DNA of 46,571 bases from Alphaproteobacteria bacterium. Lineage in GTDB: Bacteria > Pseudomonadota > Alphaproteobacteria > Micavibrionales > Micavibrionaceae. The notes under the pieces were generated by a model. The model was given only the letters and a program-made list of their open reading frames with translations, was not told the DNA's origin and did not search any database. The position numbers and the translations under genes were made by a program. Below are positions 9,610 to 18,134 of this stretch, piece by piece. Location of the stretch: the NCBI GenBank assembly GCA_022763065.1, contig JALEGH010000031.1:1-46571 (forward strand), written 5' to 3'. Within the stretch, counting starts at the first letter, position 1. The number at the start of each line of letters is the position of its first letter.

Positions 9610-10179
9610 ATGGATTATATCAAACAATCACTCAGTGATGAGGAAGAGCTCATCCACGTGGCGCGGTTTCACTGGATGTATAATGTCAGCGCGGTTTTTA
9701 ATCTGATTTTCGGGATAGCACTTTGTATAGGGATTATTATATTTGCGCTCCGGTTTCAGCCGATTATGTTTGGCGAAATCCCAAAAGATTTAGGCTTTGT
9801 CGATCAGGTTCGTGTTCTCCACCCGGGGGTAAAAATTCTCTCCTTTTTCGTCTTTTTGATGGGTGTGCTCAAATTCGCACAAATGATGATTATCAAGGCA
9901 ACAACGGAGATCGGGGTGACGGATATCCGCCTTGTCTATAAGCGTGGGCTTGTCGCGCGGGCAGTTGGGGAGATTAATATCGACCGGATTGAAGGGGTAA
10001 ATGTCCTTCAAGGGGTGTTGGGCCGGATTTTTGGTTATGGCCGTGTTATGGTCCGTGGAATGGGGGTGGGGGAGGTTGTGCTTCCCTCCATTGAACAGCC
10101 CATCCGCTTTAAAAAAGCGATTGAAAAGGCGCGCTCGACCGCCAAAAAGAAGAATATGGGTCAGCCTCCGGCGCCTTGA
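9610..10179 (+). CDS. PH domain-containing membrane protein (bPH2/YdbS-like)
   Basis: 189 aa; two N-terminal TM segments followed by EIGVTDIRLVYKRGLVARAVGEINIDRIEGVNVLQGVLGRIFGYGRVMVRG. Confidence 0.85.
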   Translation: MDYIKQSLSDEEELIHVARFHWMYNVSAVFNLIFGIALCIGIIIFALRFQPIMFGEIPKDLGFVDQVRVLHPGVKILSFFVFLMGVLKFAQMMIIKATTEIGVTDIRLVYKRGLVARAVGEINIDRIEGVNVLQGVLGRIFGYGRVMVRGMGVGEVVLPSIEQPIRFKKAIEKARSTAKKKNMGQPPAP

Positions 10180-10188
10180 TCGCTTTTT

Positions 10189-10839
10189 TTAAGGCAAAAG
10201 CTGTTTGAGGTCCTGCGCGAAGAGCATGGAATAGCCCAGATATAAACCAATCAGGATCATCGCAATACCCGCTGCAACACGTAATTTGGACAGCGTGTTT
10301 GTCGTGACGAATTTTCGCGAAATCATGGCGGGGAGGCAGTATAGAAAATCAATAGAGACCTGCACAATTGCTGTAATCGCGGCTAAAACAAGGAACAGCG
10401 AGAGCGTCATCCCCTGATCTCCGATCATCCCGGGGATCAGACCACCAAAAACAATAATCACAAACGGGTTGGACAGGGTCAGCATCAATCCGGTTGAAAA
10501 ATCGTTCCAATTGTTTTGTGCTTCCGAAGGCTCTTCCTTGCCGAGCTTAATCTCCTCTTGCTGAAGCAGGGCTTTAATTCCCAAATAAATGAGGTAAACG
10601 CTGGCCAAGGCCTTGAGCAAAAATGAGATGAAAAGCAATTCATCATCGAGCACAACAATACCAAGGGCAACAATGCCCAAAAAAACAAGTTCCCCCAAAA
10701 CTGCACCAGACATGTAGGTGATGAAACCTATTTTCCCTCTGGCCAAAGTGCGCGAGACAACGGCGACAACGCCAGGTCCGGGCTTGGCCGCCAGCGTGGC
10801 AATCGTCATAGCGTAGGTTAAAAGAAGCGCAAAACTCAT
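10189..10839 (-). CDS. LysE family translocator
   Basis: 216 aa hydrophobic; N-terminal TIATLAAKPGPGVVAVVSRTLARG is typical of the LysE/RhtB family. Confidence 0.88.
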   Translation of the reverse strand: MSFALLLTYAMTIATLAAKPGPGVVAVVSRTLARGKIGFITYMSGAVLGELVFLGIVALGIVVLDDELLFISFLLKALASVYLIYLGIKALLQQEEIKLGKEEPSEAQNNWNDFSTGLMLTLSNPFVIIVFGGLIPGMIGDQGMTLSLFLVLAAITAIVQVSIDFLYCLPAMISRKFVTTNTLSKLRVAAGIAMILIGLYLGYSMLFAQDLKQLLP

Positions 10840-10894
10840 GGGAGAGACTATAGGGGCATTTTTTAATTTTTCTACTTAAAAAGTGCTAACACAC

Positions 10895-10924
10895 TTGATT
10901 TTCATAATATTTTGTTGTTATACT
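10895..10924 (+). promoter_or_regulatory. Putative promoter for the 94-aa secreted protein
   Basis: TTGATT (10895-10900), 18-nt spacer, TATACT (10919-10924). Confidence 0.4.
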
Positions 10925-10953
10925 AGCGTACCAGTGTATTTGAAGAGGTTTTT

Positions 10954-11238
10954 ATGGTTTCAAGTAAATTTATGCAAGCGGTAGCTGTAGGGGGAGCGTT
11001 GCTCGCCTCTCCCGTAATGGCAGATGATGTAAAGCCTGACATATTCTTGGGCGATGCGCCTAACTTTCAACAACCTGCTGAAGGTCAATCATCCCCTTTA
11101 TCGTCAATGCCATCGTTTTCTAGAGAATGTTTTGGAGAAATTGATTTGAACGCTTGTGAAGCCAGGGAAAATCCAAAGATTCCATCTTTTCCCAAAGAGA
11201 GTTTTGGGAAAATTGATCTTGGTGATCCCAAACCCTAA
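10954..11238 (+). CDS. Small hypothetical exported protein with an internal repeat
   Basis: 94 aa; signal-like N-terminus ending 'ASPVMA'; SD GAAGAGG upstream; duplicated 13-aa motif PSFxxExFGxIDL. Confidence 0.6.
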   Translation: MVSSKFMQAVAVGGALLASPVMADDVKPDIFLGDAPNFQQPAEGQSSPLSSMPSFSRECFGEIDLNACEARENPKIPSFPKESFGKIDLGDPKP

Positions 11239-11283
11239 ATCTTTTATTTTGCTTTGACCTCTTATTGTTGTGGAGTTATAAAC

Positions 11284-11306
11284 CCCTTCTAGCGAGGGCT
11301 TTTTTT
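11284..11306 (+). terminator. Short hairpin plus T7 tract directly before ilvD
   Basis: CCCTT-ctagc-GAGGG (one G-T pair), then C and TTTTTTT; ATG of ilvD at 11308. Confidence 0.45.
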
Positions 11307-11307
11307 C

Positions 11308-13047
11308 ATGACTGATTCCAACTCTAATAAACCCAAATGGGATAAATCCAAACTGGTAAGTCGGTATGTGACTGAAGGGCCAAAGAGCGCGCCGCACCGT
11401 GCTTATTACTACGCGATGGGGTTGAGTGAGGAGGAAATTCACCAGCCTTTGGTCGGGGTGGCGACGTGTTGGAATGAGGCCGCGCCCTGTAATATCGCAC
11501 TATCGCGTCAGGCACAGGCGGTGAAAAAAGGAGTTCAATCGGCGCAAGGTACGCCGCGTGAATTTACGACCATTACCGTGACGGACGGCATTGCGATGGG
11601 GCATGAGGGGATGCGCTCCTCGCTTGTTTCACGTGAAGTCATTGCAGACTCGGTGGAGCTGACCATGCGCGGGCATTGCTATGACGCGCTGGTGGGGTTG
11701 GCCGGATGTGACAAATCCTTGCCCGGTATGATGATGGTGATGTTGCGCCTGAATGTGCCGAGTGTGTTCATGTATGGTGGGACGATTTTACCCGGTAAAT
11801 TTCGCGGCAAAGATGTTGATATCGTCAATGTTTTTGAAGGTGTGGGCAAACACGCCGTGGGAGAGATGAGCGACGCGGACCTTAAAGAGCTGGAATGTGT
11901 GGCTTGCCCATCTGCCGGTGCATGTGGGGGTCAATTTACGGCAAATACGATGGCCTGCGTGAGTGAGGCGATTGGTCTGGCGCTGCCCAATTCTGCGGGT
12001 GCGCCGGCACCTTATGAGTCCAGAGATGAATATGCGGAAAGCTCCGGCAAGGCTGTTATGGAGCTTATCAGGCGCAATTTAAGGCCACGTGACATTGTGA
12101 CCCGCAAATCGTTCGAAAATGCGGCGGCTATTGTGGCGGCAACAGGAGGCTCTACCAATGCTGGCTTGCATTTGCCGGCGATGGCGCATGAGTGCGGCAT
12201 TGACTTTGACCTGCATGAGGTGGCCGAGATTTTCAAAAAAACACCCTTGATCGCGAATTTACGTCCCGGCGGGAAATACGTGGCCAAAGACCTCTATGAT
12301 GTCGGCGGCGTTGGCGTGGTGCTGAAAGAGCTGCTGGATAACGGTTATATTCACGGCGAGTGCATGAGCGTCACGGGCAAAACCATCGCCGAAAATCTGG
12401 AAGGGGTGACATTGCCGAAAGACCAAGATGTGGTCTATCCGGTGAAAAGTCCGATCCACCCGACAGGCGGTGTTGTGGGGCTTAAGGGGAATTTGGCTCC
12501 TAATGGTGCGATTGTGAAAATTGCGGGGCTGGAGGAGCTTGTCTTTGAAGGGCCAGCGCGTGTGTTTGATGGTGAAGAGGCGTGTTTTGAGGCGGTTCAA
12601 AACCGTGAATACGCGGAAGGTGAGGTTTTGGTGATCCGCTATGAAGGGCCAAAGGGAGGTCCCGGTATGCGGGAGATGCTCTCTACCACGGCGGCGCTTT
12701 ATGGGCAAGGAACGGGCGGTAAGGTCGCGCTTATTACTGATGGACGTTTTTCGGGTGGGACGCGCGGCTTTTGTATCGGGCATGTGTCACCTGAGGCGCA
12801 GGATGGCGGGCCGATCGGGCTTATCGAGACTGGCGATATCATCCGCATTGATGCGCAAAGCGGAACAATGGATGTGAAGCTGAGTGAAGAGGAGCTAGCC
12901 AAGCGCAAGAAAAACTGGAAGCCTCGGGAGCATAACTATCAATCTGGTGCCATTTGGAAATACACCCAAACCGTAGGCTCCGCCGAAAAAGGCGCCGTAA
13001 CTCATCCCGGCGCAGACGCAGAAACGCATGTTTTTGTAGATTTGTAG
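11308..13047 (+). CDS. ilvD: Dihydroxy-acid dehydratase
   Basis: 579 aa; [14 protein letters not shown] (CDKxxPG), [38 protein letters not shown]. Confidence 0.97.
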   Translation: MTDSNSNKPKWDKSKLVSRYVTEGPKSAPHRAYYYAMGLSEEEIHQPLVGVATCWNEAAPCNIALSRQAQAVKKGVQSAQGTPREFTTITVTDGIAMGHEGMRSSLVSREVIADSVELTMRGHCYDALVGLAGCDKSLPGMMMVMLRLNVPSVFMYGGTILPGKFRGKDVDIVNVFEGVGKHAVGEMSDADLKELECVACPSAGACGGQFTANTMACVSEAIGLALPNSAGAPAPYESRDEYAESSGKAVMELIRRNLRPRDIVTRKSFENAAAIVAATGGSTNAGLHLPAMAHECGIDFDLHEVAEIFKKTPLIANLRPGGKYVAKDLYDVGGVGVVLKELLDNGYIHGECMSVTGKTIAENLEGVTLPKDQDVVYPVKSPIHPTGGVVGLKGNLAPNGAIVKIAGLEELVFEGPARVFDGEEACFEAVQNREYAEGEVLVIRYEGPKGGPGMREMLSTTAALYGQGTGGKVALITDGRFSGGTRGFCIGHVSPEAQDGGPIGLIETGDIIRIDAQSGTMDVKLSEEELAKRKKNWKPREHNYQSGAIWKYTQTVGSAEKGAVTHPGADAETHVFVDL

Positions 13048-13063
13048 GGTTTTTTAAAAAACC
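13048..13063. terminator. Perfect 16-bp palindrome between convergent ilvD and sulfotransferase genes
   Basis: GGTTTTTTAAAAAACC; begins 1 bp after the ilvD stop and contains the stop of the minus-strand gene. Confidence 0.45.
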
Positions 13064-13755
13064 TTCATAACCTCATCGTAATTTGAAATACGCTGTGCAT
13101 ATGGAAGCGAGCTGCTTTTATGTAAGCCGCTTTGTGGTGTGTGAGGTTTTAAATCCAAAAACTCAAAGACCTTATTCATCGTGTCATTTTGATTTTGTTC
13201 AAGCTGTGCATAATTTATGTATAAAGCCGGGGATGAAATTCCTTTCTTCATCAATAGCATCAGTTGTTCTAGCCTTTTTTGTTTTTGCATGAGCTTTTGA
13301 ACGCGCTTCACATTAAGTTCTATTTTTTCTTTATTATCAGTGTTTTGCTCCAGATTGTGGAAGTTGTTTCTTTGTTCGGCAATAGCGTAGGACATGACCC
13401 GTTCTTCGATGTCACGGTGAAGGTAAATCACATGGATATTATGCTTGTTGCAATAGGGAATAATCTCCGGATGGCTGATAAAGGGCCATGCCATGAGTTT
13501 AAAGCCGTTGGCTTTATCTGGCGTGTGGCTAAATACATGCTTCAAATAATCCCATGTCTTCCAAGGGCGGATTATAGGGCTTTGAAATTGAAAGAACTTT
13601 TCGGGGTCGTGCTTGCGGAGCTCTTGGTATTTTTCAGGCACTTCGTGGGGCAAAAACAGCTCCCCATACATGATCGCATCCGGATGGCTGTCAATCAGGG
13701 TGCCGAGCCAGGTGGAGCCGGAGCGCGCAGTTGTGAGTAGGATAAAGTTATTCAT
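13054..13755 (-). CDS. Sulfotransferase family protein
   Basis: 233 aa; N-terminal PAPS-loop-like FILLTTARSGSTWLGTLIDSHPDAIMYGELF. Confidence 0.82.
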   Translation of the reverse strand: MNNFILLTTARSGSTWLGTLIDSHPDAIMYGELFLPHEVPEKYQELRKHDPEKFFQFQSPIIRPWKTWDYLKHVFSHTPDKANGFKLMAWPFISHPEIIPYCNKHNIHVIYLHRDIEERVMSYAIAEQRNNFHNLEQNTDNKEKIELNVKRVQKLMQKQKRLEQLMLLMKKGISSPALYINYAQLEQNQNDTMNKVFEFLDLKPHTPQSGLHKSSSLPYAQRISNYDEVMKVF

Positions 13756-13825
13756 GGTCTATTAAGGCTTTGACGGTAAGATAGTTTTACCTTATTGATC
13801 TTCAATCATATATAGTTATTAAGCA

Positions 13826-15568
13826 ATGCGTATCTGGTCCTTTTTTATTGTTTTGTTCGCGCTCGGGGTGATTTTTCCTTCTGGCCCTTCTGGTGCGCTG
13901 GAGTTGGGCCAAGAAAACACAGGACCTGAGATTTTTAGTGCGGAAAGCCTGTCGATGATTGAACCGGAAGTGGGAGTTGAAAACCCGCTTTTGATACAAG
14001 TCGGCATGACTCAGGCGCTTGAAACTGGAAAAATGGGCGCTCACAAATTTTATGATACGCCGGGGATGAAGGCTTTTTATGAGGCACGGGGGCATAAGGT
14101 TGCGTGGCTGGAAAGTTCGTTTTTTAGAGCGCGCAAGGCTGAAACTTTGCTCAAGACTTTTGAAAATAGCTGGACTCACGGGTTGAACCCTAATCACTAT
14201 CATGTTGAAGAAATCAGGCGCCTCATGCGCGAAGCCAAGGGCGCAAGGCGTTATGAGCTGGAATTGCTCTTGAGTGATGCGCTGGTGCGCTATGGCCGGG
14301 ATTTGACAGGGATGCGGGTGCCGCCGCGTAAAATTGGTCAAAAATCCAAATATTGGCGCCAGCCTTTGCGCGGGATTGACGTGTTGCAGCATGTGGCCGA
14401 GGCATCAAGTGCGCGTGACGCGCTGAAATCTATGGCCCCTCAAGGCAATTTGTATAAGAAATTACGTGAAGAGCTGATCCGGCTATATAAGACACCGTTG
14501 GATGATGCATCGATGCGGCCTGTATCTCTGAAAGGGCTTATCAGGCCGGGAGATAGTCATAAGGCAGTGGCCCGCATTCGTGAGCGGATGGGATACAACT
14601 CGAATAACGCATCGCAAGGGGCTTATTACTATGATGATAATCTGGCACAGGCGGTGATGGCTTTTCAAAAGGCGCACGGTTTAAAGGCTGATGCGATCAT
14701 TGGCCCGCATACGGTGAAACTGATGAATATGACGCGTGAGGACCGGATACATCAGGTTTTGGTAAATTTGGAGCGCCTAAGATGGATGGAGCCAGCCAGG
14801 CCGGAGCGCTATGTGATTGTGAATGTACCATCCGCTACGCTCTGGGCAATGGAAGGCGGTCAGGTTAGGCTGGAAATGCCGGTTGTTGTGGGGCGGAAAA
14901 AACGCCCGACCAAGAGTTTTACAACAACAATCACAGGTATTCGATATAACCCGACATGGACGGTGCCACCGACTATCAAAAAGGAAGACTATCTGCCGAA
15001 GCTTCAGGAAGATCCTTATTATCTTGCTGACCGGGGGATTGAGCTGATGGACGGGAAGATGAGTGTTGATCCGGGGCAAATTGACTGGGCGAACAAGACG
15101 TGGGAAGAGGTTAATGCGATGCGCATGGTGCAAGGCTCTGGCCGGACGAATCCACTCGGGCTTGTGCGGGTGATTATGAGTAATCCATATAATATTTACC
15201 TTCATGATACGCCGAAGAAGTCTCAATTTGCGTTGACGAATAGGGCCTTTAGCTCCGGTTGTGTAAGGATGGAGCGCGCGCTCGATCTTGCGGATTTCGT
15301 GTTAGAACCCAATGATAACTGGTCGCCAGAGCGGCGCGACGCGGTTCTTACCAAGGGAAAGATGACAGATATTTGGGCGCATGAACCCATGCCGGTTTAT
15401 ATTGTGTATAACACTGTTTGGCTCGGTGATCGAGGGCAGGTCGTCTATGGAAGTGATTTGTACGGCCATGACAGGATTTTGCTTCAAGCACTTCGTGATA
15501 TAGGGAGTGTGATGTCGGTAGAGGAGCAGGAAACGACAGTTGCCCTAAGCGATTATGTCATTAATTAG
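13826..15568 (+). CDS. L,D-transpeptidase (YcbB/LdtD-type) with peptidoglycan-binding domain
   Basis: 580 aa; PG-binding segment LAQAVMAFQKAHGLKADAIIGPHTVKLMN; catalytic HDTPKKSQFALTNRAFSSGCVRME. Confidence 0.93.
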   Translation: MRIWSFFIVLFALGVIFPSGPSGALELGQENTGPEIFSAESLSMIEPEVGVENPLLIQVGMTQALETGKMGAHKFYDTPGMKAFYEARGHKVAWLESSFFRARKAETLLKTFENSWTHGLNPNHYHVEEIRRLMREAKGARRYELELLLSDALVRYGRDLTGMRVPPRKIGQKSKYWRQPLRGIDVLQHVAEASSARDALKSMAPQGNLYKKLREELIRLYKTPLDDASMRPVSLKGLIRPGDSHKAVARIRERMGYNSNNASQGAYYYDDNLAQAVMAFQKAHGLKADAIIGPHTVKLMNMTREDRIHQVLVNLERLRWMEPARPERYVIVNVPSATLWAMEGGQVRLEMPVVVGRKKRPTKSFTTTITGIRYNPTWTVPPTIKKEDYLPKLQEDPYYLADRGIELMDGKMSVDPGQIDWANKTWEEVNAMRMVQGSGRTNPLGLVRVIMSNPYNIYLHDTPKKSQFALTNRAFSSGCVRMERALDLADFVLEPNDNWSPERRDAVLTKGKMTDIWAHEPMPVYIVYNTVWLGDRGQVVYGSDLYGHDRILLQALRDIGSVMSVEEQETTVALSDYVIN

Positions 15569-15778
15569 GGTGATTATTATTTTCAATTCGAGCTAACCCT
15601 ATTGATTTATTAACAATTCAGAAGTAGACTACAAGGAGTGGCGCGTTTTCTATCGTTGCCGTTTTTCATTAAGTCATTCATAACTTTTTTTATTTAAGTT
15701 GAGCATTAAGTGGGCTTCGGGGCTTGCTGTTTTTATCAGGAATAGTAATATCCCGCTTAAGATTATAAGGAATAAATC

Positions 15779-16423
15779 GTGTTTTGTGACAGTTCAAAGC
15801 CAGAAACAAATCATCAACCTCAGTCCGGCTCCCAGTCCGGCTCCCAGTCCGACTCTATGATAGACCGGCGCTCCTTTTTAGGAATAGGGGCTGCCACTTT
15901 GGGCGGTGTTTTGCTTCCCAGCCTTGCCACTTCTGCACAGGCAGCAAATTTTAGAAGCGGTATTATTTCAAAAGGCGCGCGCCGTTTGGTGTTTCGTAAT
16001 ACCCATACAGGCGAAAGCTTTTCCGGGGTTTACCGTGTTGGTGATAAATATCTTCCTGACGCCTTTGATCAGATCAATACCGTGATGCGTGATTTTAGAA
16101 CAGATCAGCGCTATCCGATGGATCCGCGTGTGCTTGACATTATTTATAGTGTGCAGCGCATGAGTAATCCGAACAAGCCGCTTGAGATTATTTCCGGCTA
16201 CCGTTCACCGGGGACGAATAAGATGCTGCGCAATACTTCTTCTGGTGTGGCCAAGAAATCCTTGCATATGAAGGGGCAGGCCATTGATTTCCGGATGAAA
16301 GATTTCTCAACCAAGCGCTTGCGCGATATTGCCAAGAACTTGCGCGCCGGTGGTGTCGGATATTATTCCAAAAGTGATTTTGTGCATGTGGATACCGGTG
16401 ATGTGCGGAGCTGGGGCAGCTAG
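15779..16423 (+). CDS. DUF882 / YcbK (MepK-like) murein endopeptidase
   Basis: 214 aa; Tat-like signal DRRSFLGIGAATLGGVLLPSLATSAQA; M15-type metal motif SLHMKGQAIDF (HxxxxxxD) and FVHVDTG (HxD). GTG start at 15779, or an internal ATG at 15857. Confidence 0.9.
   Translation: MFCDSSKPETNHQPQSGSQSGSQSDSMIDRRSFLGIGAATLGGVLLPSLATSAQAANFRSGIISKGARRLVFRNTHTGESFSGVYRVGDKYLPDAFDQINTVMRDFRTDQRYPMDPRVLDIIYSVQRMSNPNKPLEIISGYRSPGTNKMLRNTSSGVAKKSLHMKGQAIDFRMKDFSTKRLRDIAKNLRAGGVGYYSKSDFVHVDTGDVRSWGS
15821..15856 (+). repeat. 12-bp tandem repeat, about 3 copies
   Basis: cagtccggctcc x2 plus cagtccgactct, encoding QSGS QSGS QSDS. Confidence 0.9.
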
Positions 16424-16665
16424 ATTCTTAGCTTTCTTTGAACAAAATTACTCACATTGATTTCAGTGTGATCTTTCGCCTCTATTAAATGTTCTGTCAT
16501 TTCATGGAACTGTATAGCCGATATTTCGAATTTTTCTGCGAGACTTCCTTTTTTGACAAAAAGCGCCGACCCTGTGCTTTCATCACAGGAAAGACATCGG
16601 TATCCTACGACTTGTTTACCAATAGGGCGTTCGATCATATCGTCTTTAAAAAGTTTACTAAGCAT
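16420..16665 (-). CDS. Hypothetical protein with a CxxC
   Basis: 81 aa; SD (AAGGAG) upstream on the minus strand; stop codon overlaps the DUF882 stop in CTAG. Confidence 0.5.
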   Translation of the reverse strand: MLSKLFKDDMIERPIGKQVVGYRCLSCDESTGSALFVKKGSLAEKFEISAIQFHEMTEHLIEAKDHTEINVSNFVQRKLRI

Positions 16666-16678
16666 ATTTTTACTCCTT

Positions 16679-16712
16679 TTTTTTGTTTAGTTAGCTTTTT
16701 TGTTTAGTTAGC
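16679..16712. repeat. 17-bp perfect tandem duplication
   Basis: ttttttgtttagttagc at 16679-16695 and 16696-16712, spanning the stop of the monooxygenase gene. Confidence 0.9.
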
Positions 16713-17745
16713 TCGGCGAATGAATTTTTTCTTTTGTTAAATCCATTTGGGCAAGCCGTGAGGGACTCACCCGCTGTGCCAGTTGTTGTGAAATAGATAA
16801 TCGTTCTTCAACTTTTCTTTTCCAGTAATTGTGATACTGCGTTTGGATAGAATGGAAGGGAAGGTTTTGACAGATTAGATCGCTTAAGTGGAAAGCTTGC
16901 TGAATGGCTGTATTTAGGCCAAAGGCACCGTGCGGTAAAAAATTTTGTCCGGCATCCCCAACAAGGAACATGTTATTTTTCCCGTAAGCCAGACTCTGGG
17001 AGGCTTGCAGACGGTAAAGAGAAAGATTGGCGATTTCATCAAGTGTGATTTTGGTTTTGTCTTCAATAAGTTGGTGAATTTCTTGCAAAGGGGGGATAGA
17101 TACCCGCTCGTTGGTGAACGCATATGTTCCGGTGACCTTAAAGAGATTTTTTTGAGGTAAGGGCGTGAAAACAATCCGCCCATCGGGGTAAATCATTTGA
17201 TGCATGAAGCGATGATTCAACTTTGTTTCTGGAATAATACAATCACATGAAAAGGAAACTTCGTCATTGGGAAAGGTTTTTCGTTTAAAGCCGAGCTTTT
17301 GCGGCAGATTATCTCTTGCACCGGTACAAAGCAAAATGACATTTTCTTCGTTTGATGAAAAGAGTTTATCGTTCCCGTCTTCTGATATGATTTGGGTGCC
17401 GTATTGGGTTGTTAAATGTTCTAAAAGAAGCTTTTCGAGGTCTTGCTGATTGATTGAAAAATTATTTTCGGGGTCTTGAAAGGGGATGAAGCCTTTCATT
17501 TGGTTGTTAAAATAAATGCGGGAGCCGTGAATGGCTGTTGAGTTAGCTTTAGTCGGATCATAAAGATCATGTTGCTTAAGCAAGTCTAGCGTTTCGTGAT
17601 GCAGTCCAATGGCTCTATTTGTGGCTGGAGGGTTTGTATTCTTTTCAACTATATCAAAAGGGACCCCGTTTTTTGCAAGGTTTAAGGCACAACATAGGCC
17701 CGAAGGACCGGCACCGATAATATGAGAAAAATATCTTGTACTCAT
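16708..17745 (-). CDS. FAD-dependent monooxygenase (PHBH/UbiH-like)
   Basis: 345 aa; Rossmann IIGAGPSGLCCALNLAKNGVPFDIVEKN; NMFLVGDAGQNFLPHGAFGLNTAIQQAFHL (GD motif). Confidence 0.88.
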   Translation of the reverse strand: MSTRYFSHIIGAGPSGLCCALNLAKNGVPFDIVEKNTNPPATNRAIGLHHETLDLLKQHDLYDPTKANSTAIHGSRIYFNNQMKGFIPFQDPENNFSINQQDLEKLLLEHLTTQYGTQIISEDGNDKLFSSNEENVILLCTGARDNLPQKLGFKRKTFPNDEVSFSCDCIIPETKLNHRFMHQMIYPDGRIVFTPLPQKNLFKVTGTYAFTNERVSIPPLQEIHQLIEDKTKITLDEIANLSLYRLQASQSLAYGKNNMFLVGDAGQNFLPHGAFGLNTAIQQAFHLSDLICQNLPFHSIQTQYHNYWKRKVEERLSISQQLAQRVSPSRLAQMDLTKEKIHSPS

Positions 17746-17770
17746 TTTCTAAAACAGATAGCTTCGTGTT

Positions 17771-18127
17771 ATGACTGGCGTTACCATATTACTGTGTAGT
17801 GAGAATATCAAGCTGATAAAAGAATTTTATGAAGCTATTGGTGTTACATGCCATGAGGAGCAGCATGGGAGTGGCCCGGTTCATTTTTCATTAGAAGCGC
17901 AGATGGAAGCTGTGGAGATATATCCTCCTAGAAAGCAGGTCAGTGCGCCTGTCATTTTGCGTTTTAATGTGGAAGATGTATCTGCATCAATCGCGGGGTT
18001 GTCAGAAAAATTTGAAGAATCAGATTTTCTCGTGGCTTCGCTTGAAGAGTTACAAACAGGAATGAAAGCCGTTGTCAAAGACCCGGATGGCCGGATCGTT
18101 GAGCTATTTCAGCCATATCCACGATAA
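17771..18127 (+). CDS. VOC (glyoxalase/bleomycin resistance) family protein
   Basis: 118 aa; LIKEFYEAIGVTCHEE...VKDPDGRIVELFQP. Confidence 0.82.
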   Translation: MTGVTILLCSENIKLIKEFYEAIGVTCHEEQHGSGPVHFSLEAQMEAVEIYPPRKQVSAPVILRFNVEDVSASIAGLSEKFEESDFLVASLEELQTGMKAVVKDPDGRIVELFQPYPR

Positions 18128-18134
18128 GAATATT

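Noticed and set aside
12259-12783. 174-aa minus-strand ORF opposite ilvD
   Set aside because: Arg/His-rich antisense translation typical of shadow ORFs; ilvD is unambiguous.
15821-15856. Short tandem repeat considered as a CRISPR-like array
   Set aside because: Only three 12-bp units without spacers; in-frame coding repeat.
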